Notes: a model not told the origin generated them from the sequence alone. A stretch of DNA of 64,000 nt from Lysinibacillus pakistanensis (GCA_001312325.1 BBDJ01000002.1:257612-321611); one strand, 5' to 3'. Shown: positions 1-11,200, numbered from the stretch's first letter. A program made the numbers and translations.

Positions 1-339
1 GAGGTACTTAAAATGCAATATGTGACAACTGCAAGAGCTAAGGGGATTAGAGAATGGCTAGTAATCGTAAGACATGCATTTAGAAATGCCTTATTACCTA
101 CAGTGACATTTGTTGGTTTGCAGTTTGGAGGTCTATTGGGAGGTGCAGTTATTGTAGAGCAAGTATTTTCATGGCCAGGCATTGGCCGTTTAATTGTTGA
201 TTCCATTAATCAGCGGGACTATCCGGTTGTACAAGGTGGAGTTATTGTTTTAGCGCTATTAATGATCTTGGTCAATTTAATTGTTGATTTATGTTATTCG
301 TTAATTAATCCAAAAATAAGAACGGGAAGAGGTGACTAA
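1..339 (+). CDS. dppB: Peptide ABC transporter permease, DppB/OppB type (5' end cut by window)
   Basis: This is the C-terminal part of an inner-membrane permease of a dipeptide/oligopeptide ABC importer. The frame is open from the first base of the window, so the gene starts upstream. The visible part opens with the cytoplasmic coupling loop typical of this family (TTARAKG, then RHAFRNALLP) and is followed by hydrophobic membrane segments. It ends 4 bases before the next permease, so the two are co-transcribed. The neighbours (M14 peptidase, Pcp, 5-oxoprolinase) suggest that it imports peptides, perhaps with an N-terminal pyroglutamate; that substrate is inferred from context. Confidence 0.9.
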   Translation, partial: EVLKMQYVTTARAKGIREWLVIVRHAFRNALLPTVTFVGLQFGGLLGGAVIVEQVFSWPGIGRLIVDSINQRDYPVVQGGVIVLALLMILVNLIVDLCYSLINPKIRTGRGD

Positions 340-343
340 TTAA

Positions 344-1246
344 ATGACACAGGCTATCGATACAGTGGCAGTGACTACAAAAAAAGAAAAGCAAAATAAT
401 AAAGGTTTTGAACTTTATCAAAAAAAACCCGACAGGAATAATTGGATTGTTACTAGTACTAGCTTCTGTACTTTGTGCCATTTTTGCACCGTATATTGCT
501 CCATACGATCCTGGTGCAGCAAGTTTAGGGCATCGTCTAGATATGCCAGGTGGATAGATGACACAGGTAAATCGCAATATCTACTTGGGGGCGATCAAGT
601 AGGTCGAGATTTATTAAGTAGAATTATTTATGGTGCACGCATTTCACTTTTAGTTGGTATTTGTGGGGTTGCAATCTCTTTGGTTCTTGGCACGTTTTTA
701 GGAATTATATCGGGTTATTTCGGCAAATGGATGGATGATTTAATTATGCGATTAGCTGAAGTTCAAATGGGATTACCATTTATCCTATTAGCTATCGTGA
801 TTATGAGTGTTTTTGGTACAGGTATTGAGAAAATTATAATTATTCTTGGACTTACATATTGGGTTAGCTTTGCAAGATTAATTCGTGGAGAAATTTTAGC
901 ATTAAAAGAGCAAGAATACATTCAAGCTGCTAAAGCTATTGGAGGGACTCATTTTAAAATAATTCTTAAGCATATTTTACCGAATGTTGCATCTTCTATT
1001 TTAGTATTAGCGACAATGTGTATCGCAGAGTTTATTTTATTAGAGGCATCTTTAACATTTTTAGGTTTAGGAGTTGAACCTACTGTGCCTTCCTGGGGTG
1101 GAATGTTAGCGGATAGTCGAAATTATATGACATCTGCGTGGTGGATTTCGGTATTTCCTGGTATTGCGATTATGTTAACAGTATTAGGGTTTAACTTATT
1201 AGGAGATTGGCTACGAGACCGCTTAGATCCGAATATGAAAGTTTAG
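344..1246 (+). CDS. dppC: Peptide ABC transporter permease, DppC/OppC type (two compensating frameshifts)
   Basis: This is the second permease of the peptide importer. From about residue 75 the protein is a normal DppC: QVGRDLLSR, several membrane segments, and the EAA-type loop around IQAAKAIGG. Between about 420 and 550 the open frame encodes a nonsense Cys/Ser-rich stretch. In another frame the same DNA encodes the expected first membrane helix and the IAPYDP loop. One indel lies in the A-run near 418-427 and the opposite one near 549, so the gene stays open but roughly 42 residues are wrong. A ribosome site (GAGGTGA, 329-335) precedes ATG 344. The gene sits between dppB and the M14 peptidase. 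Confidence 0.88.
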   Translation: MTQAIDTVAVTTKKEKQNNKGFELYQKKPDRNNWIVTSTSFCTLCHFCTVYCSIRSWCSKFRASSRYARWIDDTGKSQYLLGGDQVGRDLLSRIIYGARISLLVGICGVAISLVLGTFLGIISGYFGKWMDDLIMRLAEVQMGLPFILLAIVIMSVFGTGIEKIIIILGLTYWVSFARLIRGEILALKEQEYIQAAKAIGGTHFKIILKHILPNVASSILVLATMCIAEFILLEASLTFLGLGVEPTVPSWGGMLADSRNYMTSAWWISVFPGIAIMLTVLGFNLLGDWLRDRLDPNMKV

Positions 1247-1254
1247 GTGATCAT

Positions 1255-4082
1255 GTGAATACTACTATATATTCTAGTTTATTTAATAAGGACCAACTCT
1301 TAAAAAAACCATCTTTATATATAGATTTACCTACACATCTTGCACCATTAGGGTTAATTGATTTTTGTGTACGATTAGGCTTAGAATCCAATGAAATTGA
1401 TTTTGATTTATTTGAATCAGCCAATCAAAACTATTCAATGATATTTTATCCGCATCATACAACATACATGATGAAAAAGAATGCTACTTTCATTGTTTAT
1501 TATGAAACAGAGGAAACATTATCAGACTTGCTAAGGGATTTAGCCAGTGAAGGTACTACGAATAGTAATGAAACAGCATCATCTACCTATTATAACAGCT
1601 TATGTCACCTTTGGTCAGCCTATGGTACAGGTGAAAAGGATGAGGCACACCCCTTACAGCATTTAAGTGTACAAATTAATGTACAGCAAGACATTAAGAG
1701 CCATGCTATGTTAAAAGAAATTTGTTATCTTGGACTTCGCTTAGGTTTGTATGCAACATCGGTTTCATTTCCTGTAGTGACTCAGGATGAACGTCATTTA
1801 GCGATTGCTATTAAGCATGGAACGAAAAATAGGATGGAGCTTGTTGATCGAAATACAATTCATATTTCGGGAACGAAAGAAAGTCTACCAACTACTCTTC
1901 ATTCGATTGCTAAAGAAAAACATTTTTCTGAAGGTGGTTTACTTGGTATTTGGGAATTCAATGAAAAACAAGTTAATGAAGCACAACTTTTATATGAAGA
2001 ATCATGGCAAGACCAATCCGAAGCATCGTATATAATTAGTGCACTTCAAGAAGAGAAAGAACTAATAGTAGATGCAGAAATTTATATGACTGCATCAAAG
2101 GACAATCGAGATCGATATGGTTTAGATTTGTCTAAAAAAATTTCCTAAATTAAAGTCGATTAAAGTGCGCTCTGCCTTTAAAACAGGATTATATTGGGTT
2201 TTAGAGGAAGTTCTCCCTTCTGTTCAAAGTCCCTTTACACAGGTGAAAATTATTTGCAAGGATGGCAGTAAGAAAAAAAAGGATTAGAGCAACGGAATAG
2301 ATGGATCATGGAACTGTATCCAATTGATGAATTAATCGAATTACAGTATGGAGTACCAAAAGAAAATGTGCAATTTGAAATTTCAAGTATACAACAGCAT
2401 GTTTATAGCGTTTATGTAGATGATTTATTAGTAGCTGTACTAAATCCTCTTATTAGCGAATTAGATTACGTCGATAACAATAAAAAAACATACCCAACAA
2501 CAGCGGGCTATCGATTATTTAAAGATGCGGATATTATTCAAGAAAAAGCCGTGTTGTCTGATCGGGAGCGGTTTTATAAATATTATATTAATGATTATTT
2601 ACCACGTATGGAGAAAAAAATTGTCAATTGATAAAAGTAATGTCAACCAAGGACAACTCTTTCCATTATTTGATAGAATTGAAATTGACTTTACTTCTTC
2701 GGGAATTGAAAAAGAGCTCCCTGTTAAACAAGAAGCTAACTCATCATTCGAGGCATTGTATGAAGATTTATATTTTAATACCCTAGATTACTTTGTTACA
2801 TTAGGTAATCAAATGGTTAATCGACCATTTAAAGCACCTGGAGGAGTTATTCCATATATTCATAGGCAGGAAGATATTTATGAACCTATTTATAGTTTTG
2901 TAAGGGTGTATCAATGGCATGAAAAGGAGTACACAGACTGCATAACTAAGCGAATAGTCTTTGATGAAAATGGTCAATTTGATCGTGCAGATATTTATGT
3001 AGGAACTACGCACAAAGTAGTCACTGTGAAGCAGCAATTAAAAAATAAAATAATAGATGCTTATCAATTAACGAGCAAATACAAAAATTTTCCTGAAGTT
3101 AAGATAAATTATGCCGATTTATCCTATAAGGGGAATTTGATTCCTTTTTTTGAAGTTACAGAACCTATTACAAGTGAATATTTCTCTGGATTAAAGAAAT
3201 CGAATGAAAAGCATACTATTATTTTTGAAGCTGGACATCATCCTAATGAGGTATCTAGTACACCGGCTATATTAGAGCTAATGGAGGATATTATACTTCA
3301 GCAACCTGAGCTATTAAAGAAAATTAATTTTATCGTCATTCCTCTAGCAAACCCAGATGGCTATGAGATTATGAAAATGTTGACAAAAGAGCATCCAAAA
3401 TGGAAGCATCATGCTGCGAGATATAATGCAGTAGGGTTAGAATTTGCTCATGTGAAATTTCAAAAAAAGTGTATTTGGAGAGGCGAATATTTTACCAATT
3501 GTATTAAAGAAATGGGCACCGGATGTTGTGATTGACGATCATGGAATTCCTGCACGAGAATGGGTACAGCCTTTTGCAGGATATGCTTGCCCACCGATAT
3601 TTCCTGTCTCCTACACGTTACCAAGCGCAAAGATATATGGAATTGGTCGCTATGCAGATAGTGAGACAAAGGAGATTCAGGCTAAAAATTTAGAGCAGAT
3701 AGCAGAAAAAGTGAATGCTATTTTTGAAGGGACAACCTTCGCTCAAGATAATGCCTACTGGCGCGATCGATATTATAAATATGGTACGAAATGGGAACCT
3801 CAAAAGTATCCGATTGAAGAAATGGCTAATATAAATTTTTACAGAAGCATGGAAGTGACACCAACATATTCATCTGTTAGTATTTTGCGTTACCCCCAAT
3901 GGGTGGCACTAGATATAATTTCTGAAGTGGCAGATGAAATTGTATATGATGAGGAATTAAATTCATGTATTCAGGCTCATAAGCTTTTCAATCAAGCTAT
4001 TATTCAAGCTACAGTATCTGCACCAGTGAATAAAAAAAATAAAAATGGATGGCCGATAAAGCAACGTCCTATAGAAATCTAG
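1255..4082 (+). CDS. M14-family zinc carboxypeptidase-like protein (about five frameshifts)
   Basis: This is a large metallopeptidase of roughly 940 residues, reassembled from pieces 1255-2148, 2144-2275, 2275-2631, 2625-3470 and 3465-4082. Breaks fall in A-runs near 2135, 2275, 2620 and 3463. The C-terminal half carries the M14 signature: the zinc-binding HPNE (HxxE) near 3240, NPDGYE near 3353, and a later DDHG that can supply the second zinc histidine near 3538. The N-terminal half is not recognised. The GTG start follows AGGTGA at 1245-1250, just after dppC, and the stop is immediately followed by pcp. No signal peptide is seen. Inference: a cytoplasmic peptidase trimming imported peptides before Pcp acts. 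Confidence 0.75.
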
Positions 4083-4091
4083 GTGAATAAC

Positions 4092-4706
4092 ATGACAAAA
4101 ATACTATTAACAGGATTTGTACCATTTCTTGATTATAAAATTAATCCAACTATGCAAATTGTAGAAGCACTAAGTAACAAAGAGATGCATGGTTACGAAA
4201 TAGTTGGACGTATATTGTCGGTAGATTTTCAGCAATCTGCTGATCAATTGAAACAGTATATTGATGAAGTAAAACCACAGATGATCATTTCGTTAGGATT
4301 AGCTGGTGGACGTTATAAAATTACACCTGAACGAATTGCCATTAATGTAAAAGATGGTGAACCAGATAATAACGGATATACACCAGTTGATGAAAGTATC
4401 TATGAGAATGGCGCAGATGCTTATCTAACAAATTTACCTATCCGCAATATGGTGAATCGTTTACAAAAAGAGGGCTTTCCAGCAGAAATCTCAAATACAG
4501 CAGGTACCTATCTATGCAATAATATTATGTATGAGGGACTAGCTTATGCAAAACAGAATGAAGGGGTTAAAGCGGGATTCATCCATATTCCTGCATCTTT
4601 TGAATTGGCAATCCAGCATGGTAAAATACCAGGTTGGAATATCCAGGATTTAATAACAAGCATTAAACTCTGTATTGAGGAGACAATTCGTGCAGCGAAA
4701 AATTGA
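4092..4706 (+). CDS. pcp: Pyroglutamyl-peptidase I (pyrrolidone-carboxylate peptidase)
   Basis: This cytosolic C15 cysteine peptidase removes N-terminal 5-oxoproline (pyroglutamate) from peptides. It has the usual length (204 residues) and all three catalytic regions: the Glu in ITPERIAINV, the Cys in AGTYLCNN, and the His in FIHIPAS. I prefer ATG 4092, spaced well from AGGTGA at 4081-4086, over the in-frame GTG 4083 that overlaps that site. Its 3' end overlaps the GTG start of pxpB. Product and position fit: the freed 5-oxoproline is the substrate of the PxpABC enzyme encoded next. Confidence 0.95.
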   Translation: MTKILLTGFVPFLDYKINPTMQIVEALSNKEMHGYEIVGRILSVDFQQSADQLKQYIDEVKPQMIISLGLAGGRYKITPERIAINVKDGEPDNNGYTPVDESIYENGADAYLTNLPIRNMVNRLQKEGFPAEISNTAGTYLCNNIMYEGLAYAKQNEGVKAGFIHIPASFELAIQHGKIPGWNIQDLITSIKLCIEETIRAAKN

Positions 4707-5396
4707 TTTTCCTCATACTATGTGGATTAGCCAACACACAATTCGTTTTGCTTTTAGGGAGGAAATATCACAAGAAAATTTTCAGGCAGTCCAACAATTC
4801 AATCGTTTTTTGAAAAAAACATCTACAACAAAACCTTATTGAAAGTGTCGCTAGCTATCATACGGTTACAGCCTATCTTAAGCAAACGAAGGATTCGATA
4901 GATATTAATTTTTTACAAAAGCAATGGCTTATCATGCAAGTTGCTACTAAAGATAATGAAGTAATAAGTCGCAAGTTGCAAATCCCAATTTGCTATGATG
5001 AGGAATTTGCTTTGGATATGGATCATGTGATGAATTATACAGGTTTATCGTTTGAGAACATAAAAAAAATTCACATGTCTAAATCATATAGTGTCTATTT
5101 AATTGGATTTTTACCCGGATTTCCTTATTTAGGCGATTTAGACAAAGAATTGTTTGTGCCACGTTTAAGAAAGCCACGTAGCTCTGTATCCGCAAGCTCT
5201 GTTGGAATAGGCGGTTTTCAGACGGGGATTTATCCACTTGATTCTCCAGGGGGATGGAATATTATAGGTAAGACACCTCTCAATTTATTTGATGTACATG
5301 GGAAAGAAATTTTTATTTTTTTCTCTAGGAGATCAAGTCCAATTTTATGAAATAACAAAGCAGGAGTTTTATGAAATAAAAAGTAAAGGAGTGTAG
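4690..5396 (+). CDS. pxpB: 5-oxoprolinase subunit PxpB (KipI family), two frameshifts
   Basis: PxpB is one subunit of the prokaryotic ATP-dependent 5-oxoprolinase, which hydrolyses 5-oxoproline to glutamate. The GTG start at 4690 overlaps the end of pcp. The core is clear, with the family motif GFLPGFPYLG followed by PRSSV and SPGGWNIIG. A first indel in the A7 run near 4816-4822 and a second in the T-run near 5315-5326 split the frame. Removing one base at the first site joins the N-terminal piece (Met-Trp-Ile-Ser-Gln motif) to the rest, and the corrected C-terminus ends at TAG 5394-5396. With those fixes the length (about 235 residues) is normal. Confidence 0.88.
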
Positions 5397-5399
5397 CAT

Positions 5400-6271
5400 T
5401 TGAAGCCACTTCTTATAGTAAAAAAAAGCAAGGTGTATATGGTAGTCTGCAAGACCAGGGGAGATACGGCTATCGTGAGTATGGTATTCCTCTTTCTGGA
5501 CCTATGGATAAAGTGTCCTTCCAAGCAGCGCATTATATTTTAAATAACGAAAAAAACCAAACCACATTTGAAATGTTTATTGGCGGTTTTGAATTTGAAG
5601 CGATCGATGATGGGATCTATGTTTTGACTGGAGCCAAATGTAGGTGTTTATTGAATGGTGTCCCAATCGAAATGTGGAAAACCTTTCACTTAACTAAGGG
5701 AGATGTCTTGTCCTTAAAAAGTGTAAGTCACGGATCTGTTGTCTACCTTACACCTAAAGGGGGATTTCAAACAGAGTCAATACTTGGCAGTAGTTCATGC
5801 TTTCCACTTGTAGGTGAAGCTATTAATGAAGGTAGTATTCTATATGGAAAGAACACAGGAACCTTACATTATACTAGGGGACTATATGCTCCTTTCCGTC
5901 CCATTTTTAAATCCGACATTACTGTAAGAATCTTTAAAGGTCCTCATTTTGAGCTTTTTACGGAAGAGAGTCAACAACAATTCTTGCAGGTTGCCTTTCA
6001 GTTTTCGGGTGGGAATCGAATGGGCTATTATTTAAAAGGTTCGATACTTAAGCTTAAAAAAATGAAAGATATCTTTTCAGAAGCCACACAGTTTGGAACA
6101 ATTCAGGTGCCGCAAAATGGTGAGCCTATTATCTTAATGGCAGATGCCCAGACGGTAGGTGGGTATCCAATCATTGCCACAATCCATGAGGAGGATTTAC
6201 ATAAAGTTGCCCAGATGCGCATGTTTAATACGATAAAATTTGTCCTAATGGAGGAAGATGTATGTCTATAG
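5400..6271 (+). CDS. pxpC: 5-oxoprolinase subunit PxpC (KipA/biotin-dependent carboxylase-like), frameshift
   Basis: PxpC is the second subunit of 5-oxoprolinase. The likely TTG start at 5400 follows AAGGAG (5385-5390). The A8 run at 5420-5427 shifts the frame. After correction the expected N-terminal signature (SLQDQGRYGY followed by SGPMD) is continuous with the long frame from about 5430. The end overlaps the pxpA start by about 10 bases, which indicates translational coupling. The reconstructed length (about 290 residues) is slightly short for the family (about 310-330). Confidence 0.87.
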
Positions 6272-6989
6272 ATATAAATTGTGATATGGGAGAAAGTAAT
6301 GATGTTTTAAAAGATCAAGCAATTTTAGACTATGTTACGTCCATTAATATCGCTTGCGGCTACCATGCTGGTAATCATACAATCATGCATCAGACAGTAC
6401 GAAACGCTATCCGTAAAAATGTTCACATTGGTGCACATCCTGGATATCCTGATCTCAAGGGCTTTGGTCGACGAGATATGGATTTTAGTACAGAGGAAAT
6501 CTACAATATGGTTGTCTATCAAGTAGGTGCTTTGCAAGCATTTATTTCAGTTGAAAAGGGTTCACTTCATCATGTGAAGCCACATGGAGCGCTCTATAAT
6601 CAGAGTGCAAATAATATCGAAAAGGCGACCGCAATTGTTAATGCTATCTATGATGTAAATCCAACCTCTATTTTATATTGCTTATCTGGAAGTAAAATGG
6701 TAGGAATTGCGAGGAATAAGGGCTTACAAGTTTATGAGGAAGTTTTTTTCTGACCGTAATTACAATGATGATGGTACATTAGTAAGTAGACAAGAATCGA
6801 ATGCATTGATTCAAACAGAAGCTGAAATGCTTGAACATGTCAAAGGAATTTTGATGTCGAATGAAGTGATGTCAGTACAGCAAAAGAAAATCAACATTTC
6901 TGCACAAACTTTATGTATACATGGAGACGGCCCACATGCTCTGGATTATGCGAAAAAAAATCTATGAGTTAAAATGTCAGATCAAATAA
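6262..6989 (+). CDS. pxpA: 5-oxoprolinase subunit PxpA (LamB/YcsF family), frameshifts
   Basis: PxpA completes the 5-oxoprolinase. Family motifs are visible: NCDMGES at the N-terminus, ACGYHAGN, IGAHPGYPD, KPHGALYN, then DDGTLVSR and HGDG near the C-terminus. The frame breaks in the T7 run near 6744-6750 (EVF to SDRNY). A second indel probably lies in the A8 run at 6953-6960: removing one base extends the product to TAA at 6987-6989 instead of stopping at 6967. It is the last gene of the operon and is followed by a strong terminator. Confidence 0.9.
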
Positions 6990-7000
6990 CTATAAAAGGT

Positions 7001-7039
7001 GGATGCCCTAAAAACCAATATTTTTAGAGCATCCATTTT
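7001..7039 (+). terminator. Rho-independent terminator of the dpp-pcp-pxp operon
   Basis: A 14-base stem (GGATGCCCTAAAAA paired with TTTTTAGAGCATCC, one mismatch) around a six-base loop is followed by a T-run, 12 bases after the corrected pxpA stop. Confidence 0.9.
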
Positions 7040-7051
7040 TAGTTAGGGGAA

Positions 7052-7373
7052 TTAAATAATCGTTACTAATTCAACAGCTTCGATAATAATTGGCGTACCA
7101 GCAGAAATAGCGCCTGTAACAGTATTAAACGTTAATTCTGTTGCAGAAACTGTATAAGAATCACCTTCCTGAAGTACACCATTAATATATAAATTATAGT
7201 ATCCATTTGTTACAATTGGAAAAGTAGTTGCCGCACTACCGCTATCATTTAAAAATGAAGTAGCAGCAATAGTTGTTCCATCTGTAATTACTAATGGTGT
7301 AGCTAAAATATTAAAAAAATCGTGTTGAAGTGCCTGAAACATTCACATTGATATTAATAATGGAAAGCGCCAC
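7052..7373 (-). CDS. DUF4183 domain protein, frameshift near the start
   Basis: This small protein of about 106 residues is made almost wholly of a DUF4183 domain (NGYYNLYINGVLQEG core, all-beta look). The domain occurs in Bacillaceae, often in spore-surface or secreted proteins; the function is unknown. The likely GTG start at 7373 follows a strong AGGAGGTGAA site. The first 20 codons are in another frame because of the A7 run at 7313-7319. No signal peptide is seen. It lies downstream of a second DUF4183 gene on the same strand, with which it probably forms a pair. Confidence 0.7.
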
Positions 7374-7399
7374 GTCTATTCACCTCCTTTCAAATGATA

Positions 7400-7829
7400 T
7401 TAGGTCGTTTGGTTTATAAAACCGAGCGATTCAATGATAATAGGCGTTCCTCTATAGATGGTTGCATTATCAGCATCTAGGACTAAGGAGGCTGGGGTTA
7501 CAGTATAAATCCCGCCCTCTTGCATGACTCCATTAATAAAAAGATTGATGTATCCATTTGGTTGAAAAATTGTAAATGCAGCTACTTGGTTTCCATTATC
7601 GTCCCAAAATAGATTAGCGTTTAATGTAGCTCCATTTGTCAGATGAATATCAGCTGTAACAATATAAAAATATCTATTCACTATTGGAATAATCGTTCCA
7701 CTAGGAATAATGACTGGAGGTGTAATGGAAGACGCTGTACTAGCTTTTATTCGGGGCCATACAAATCGATCTTCGCAGCCACATTCACATGTTTGTTCAA
7801 TTTTTTTGGTAATTCCTATTGTTGACCAT
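7400..7829 (-). CDS. DUF4183 domain protein with Cys-rich N-terminal extension, frameshift
   Basis: This is a paralogue of the downstream gene (NGYINLFINGVMQEGG core). The ATG at 7829 follows GGAGGG. Removing one base from the T7 run at 7801-7807 joins that start to a long open frame with an unusual N-terminal extension: a CECGCED cysteine cluster and a Pro/Ile-rich linker before the domain. The cysteines could cross-link the protein in a spore outer layer; this is inference only. Total length is about 142 residues. Confidence 0.65.
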
Positions 7830-8100
7830 ATTCTAATCCCTCCATTTAGTTATTAATGCCCCTATATCTACTATTCTGGTTTAGTTCATACAGCAAAAAT
7901 AGAAGTGCTTGAAATCATTGCATTCCCTTTAAAATATGAAATAAATTCTAAGTGTTTCAGTTAAGCATCCTAATATCGTGTTGGTTAAACATGCCTGTGT
8001 TGACGAATATTACGTCTGAAACCTTGATATATATGCTTTTTAAAGTAAATTAGTGTTATACTTTGCTTGTCGAATAAGGTAGAATACTAAATATGAATAA

Positions 8101-8233
8101 TTTATCTTTATGACGAACACCATTGAATGAAGATAAAGCCTCTGGCGGATGTCGTAGACTTTAAAAGAAGTGTTTTGTGCTCTACAATTCAAATCCGGAC
8201 GGCATTGTTGAAAGCGCCAAGGCGAAATTGATT
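8101..8233 (+). repeat. Dispersed structured repeat, copy A (upstream of dynA)
   Basis: This copy runs from an inverted pair (TTTATCTTTAT ... ATGAAGATAAA) through CTGGCGGATGTC and ACAATTCAAATCCGGAC to the terminal signature CCAAGGCGAAATTGAT. The same order of motifs is present at 16632-16918 and, reversed, at 37210-37325; the ends recur at 59281-59384. The copy ends about 8 bases before the dynA ribosome site, so it forms most of the dynA leader. Confidence 0.75.
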
Positions 8234-8257
8234 AAAAATAAAGGGGATATTGGTTTT

Positions 8258-11200
8258 ATGAATGATTTTGATCAGCAATTGGAGGGGCTGTTAAAACAAG
8301 CAGCGTTACAATACATAATATATCAGCATAATGGCGATACAGAGCGTATGGATAAAACCTCACTTTTGCACGGAAATTACAGCAAAAAGAGTATGTTATT
8401 GGATTTGCAGGCCATTTCTCAGCAGGAAAGTCGAGTATGATTAATGCACTTTCTGGTGAAAATTTACTTGCATCTAGCCCGATTCCAACGAGCGCTAATA
8501 TAGTGAAGGTCCATAAATCAGAGGAAGATTATGCGATTGTCTATATGCACAATGAAAAGCCTGTCAAGTTTGAAGCAGGCTATGATTTTAAAACTGTGAA
8601 AGAACTAAGTAAAAATGGAGATCTAGTATCTCAAATTGAAATCGGGCACAGTGCATCGACATTACCATTCGGTGTCACAGTGATGGATACACCAGGGGTG
8701 GACTCCACAGATGATGCACACCGTATGTCTACAGAGTCAGCTCTTCATATTGCTGATATCGTATTTTATACAATGGACTACAATCACGTGCAATCTGAAT
8801 TAAATTTCCAATTTACAAAGCAGTTGATGAAGTACAATCCAAATGTTTATTTAATCGTTAATATGATTGATAAGCATAAGGAAAATGAATTAAGCTTTGA
8901 GGAATTTAAAGCTACTGTCCATCAATCATTTGCCGCTTGGGGAGTTATTCCTAAAGGTGTGTTTTTCACTTCTTTAAGAGAGCCTGAGCACCCTCACAAT
9001 GATTTTGAGGCTGTGAAGAAAATTGTGATGGATAGTATGAATGATTGGCAGGATCAGCTTGTACTAACTGCAACAAATACACTGCGTTTATTACAAAGCG
9101 AGCATGACACTTATTTAATGGAAGAAAGACAGGATCGTTTAGAAATAGATGAAGATGTATTAAGTGCGGATGACTGGGCAAACCATAAGGACATTTTAGA
9201 GCAATATAATAAGCTTAACCGTCAAGTTGAGTTATTTTCCGTAGAGGCATGGAACGAGACATTTGAAGAGGAGCGTAAGGAGTTACTTGCAAATGCAGCC
9301 ATTATGCCTGCCGATTTACGAGATAAATTACGTTTGTATTTAGAGAGCCAGCAGGAAGGTTTTAAGGTAGGTGGCTTATTTACGGCTAAGAAAAAAACGG
9401 AAGAAGAACGTAACCGTCGTAAAGAAGATGCCTATAGTGCCTATCAAAATGTAGCACATGCACAAATTACAGGCCATTTAAGGGGCTTAATGAAAAAGGT
9501 TTTAAAGGATGTTGGTGCACTAAATGAAGAGCGAGCTTCAGCAATTGATGCCTATCCATTTGCTCTACCATTTTCACTGATTGAACAGCAGGTGCAAGTA
9601 GGTGCTTTATTAACAGGAGATGCCGTATTAAACTTTGCTAATCGTGTAGCGGAGGCAACAAAGCGCTACTTTATTCAAGAATCAGATCAATGGAAGGATG
9701 CACAAGCAACATTATTAGAGTCAGTAGCAACAGAAACAGCGGCACCATCTAAATTAAAAATGGCAGGAATGCAGGCAAAGGTAAATGCTATTCAGGCTGT
9801 GCTTGAAATTGAAGGCTACCAGCAATATAGTGCAAGTGTTATGCACCAGGCGAGCAATGAAATTCGTAAACAAGCGAATCAGCAACTGACAAACTGGGAC
9901 AACGCATTCAAGCAGGATTTAGCAGAAATTCGATTATTCGATGAAACGATGCTGAAGCCAAAAGAGCAAGCTGTTCAACAAGAAGAGGTGCAGCAAGCTG
10001 TGAGTGCAACAAGTCTTCCTATTGAAGGTGTTATTAAACGAGCTTTGCATACAGCGAAAGCCGTTAAAGAGGTTCAAGGCTTTGCCGAAGTAGCAAGTTA
10101 CTTAGAGAATAAGGTAGAGCGATTGCAAAAGAAAGATTTTACCATCGCATTATTTGGTGCATTTAGTGCAGGGAAATCTTCATTCTCGAATGCCCTAATG
10201 GGTGCTAAGGTTTTACCAGTTTCACCAAACCCTACAACAGCGGCCATTAATAAAATACGTCCTGTAACTCCAGACCATCCACATGAAACAGCTGATGTAC
10301 AGCTAAAAAAATGCTGAGCAAATGCTAGAGGATATAAAAGGCTCCTATGCAGCAATCGGACTTTCTGTTTCCTCAATGGAAGAAGCATTTAACCGTGCGG
10401 ATGAAGGACTTGCTGTGCAGCTTTCTGATGAGCGTTTAAATGTCCATAAATCATTTATTCGTGCATATAAAGAAGGGTTCCCAACATTTAAATCTGAACT
10501 TGGCAAAGTGTTACGTGTTAACCGAGAAGAGTTTGAAAAATTTGTTGCGCAAGAAAACAAATCATGTTTTGTTGATAATATTGATTTTTATTATGATAGT
10601 CCACTAACACGGATGGGTGTTACACTAGTTGATACGCCTGGAGCTGACTCTATTAATGCACGTCATACAGGTGTTGCATTTGAGTATATCCGAAATGCTG
10701 ATGCAATCTTGTTTATTACTTATTACAATCATGCCTTTGCAAAAGCAGACCGTGAATTTTTAATTCAGCTTGGTCGTGTAAAAGATGCGTTCGAGCTAGA
10801 TAAGATGTTCTTTATTGTTAATGCCATTGATTTGGCAACTACAGAGGAAGAACAAGAGGATGTAAAGGGCTATGTACGTTCAGAATTGCAGCGCTTTGGC
10901 ATACGCTTCCCTCGACTTTACGGTGTTTCCAGTTTGTTGGCGTTAAAGGAAAAAGTTGAAGAAGCTGAATTATCTTCTGGTATGCCACCATTTGAGGACG
11001 CTTTCTATACCTTTTTAAATGATGAGTTAAGTGCATTAGCAGTGCAGGCACTTGCAGAGGAAGTTGATAAAACGGAGCAACGTTTGGGCGATTTAATTGC
11101 ACAAACAGAGGAAAACCTAAAGCGCAAGGATGAACGTTTAGAGGAATTAACAACACTTGAACAGCATATCAAATCCAAGTTCAATACACTTAATACAAGT

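Noticed and set aside
305..577. 90-codon minus-strand frame opposite dppC
   Set aside because: It is a shadow over the frameshifted N-terminus of dppC; no ribosome site and no recognisable product.
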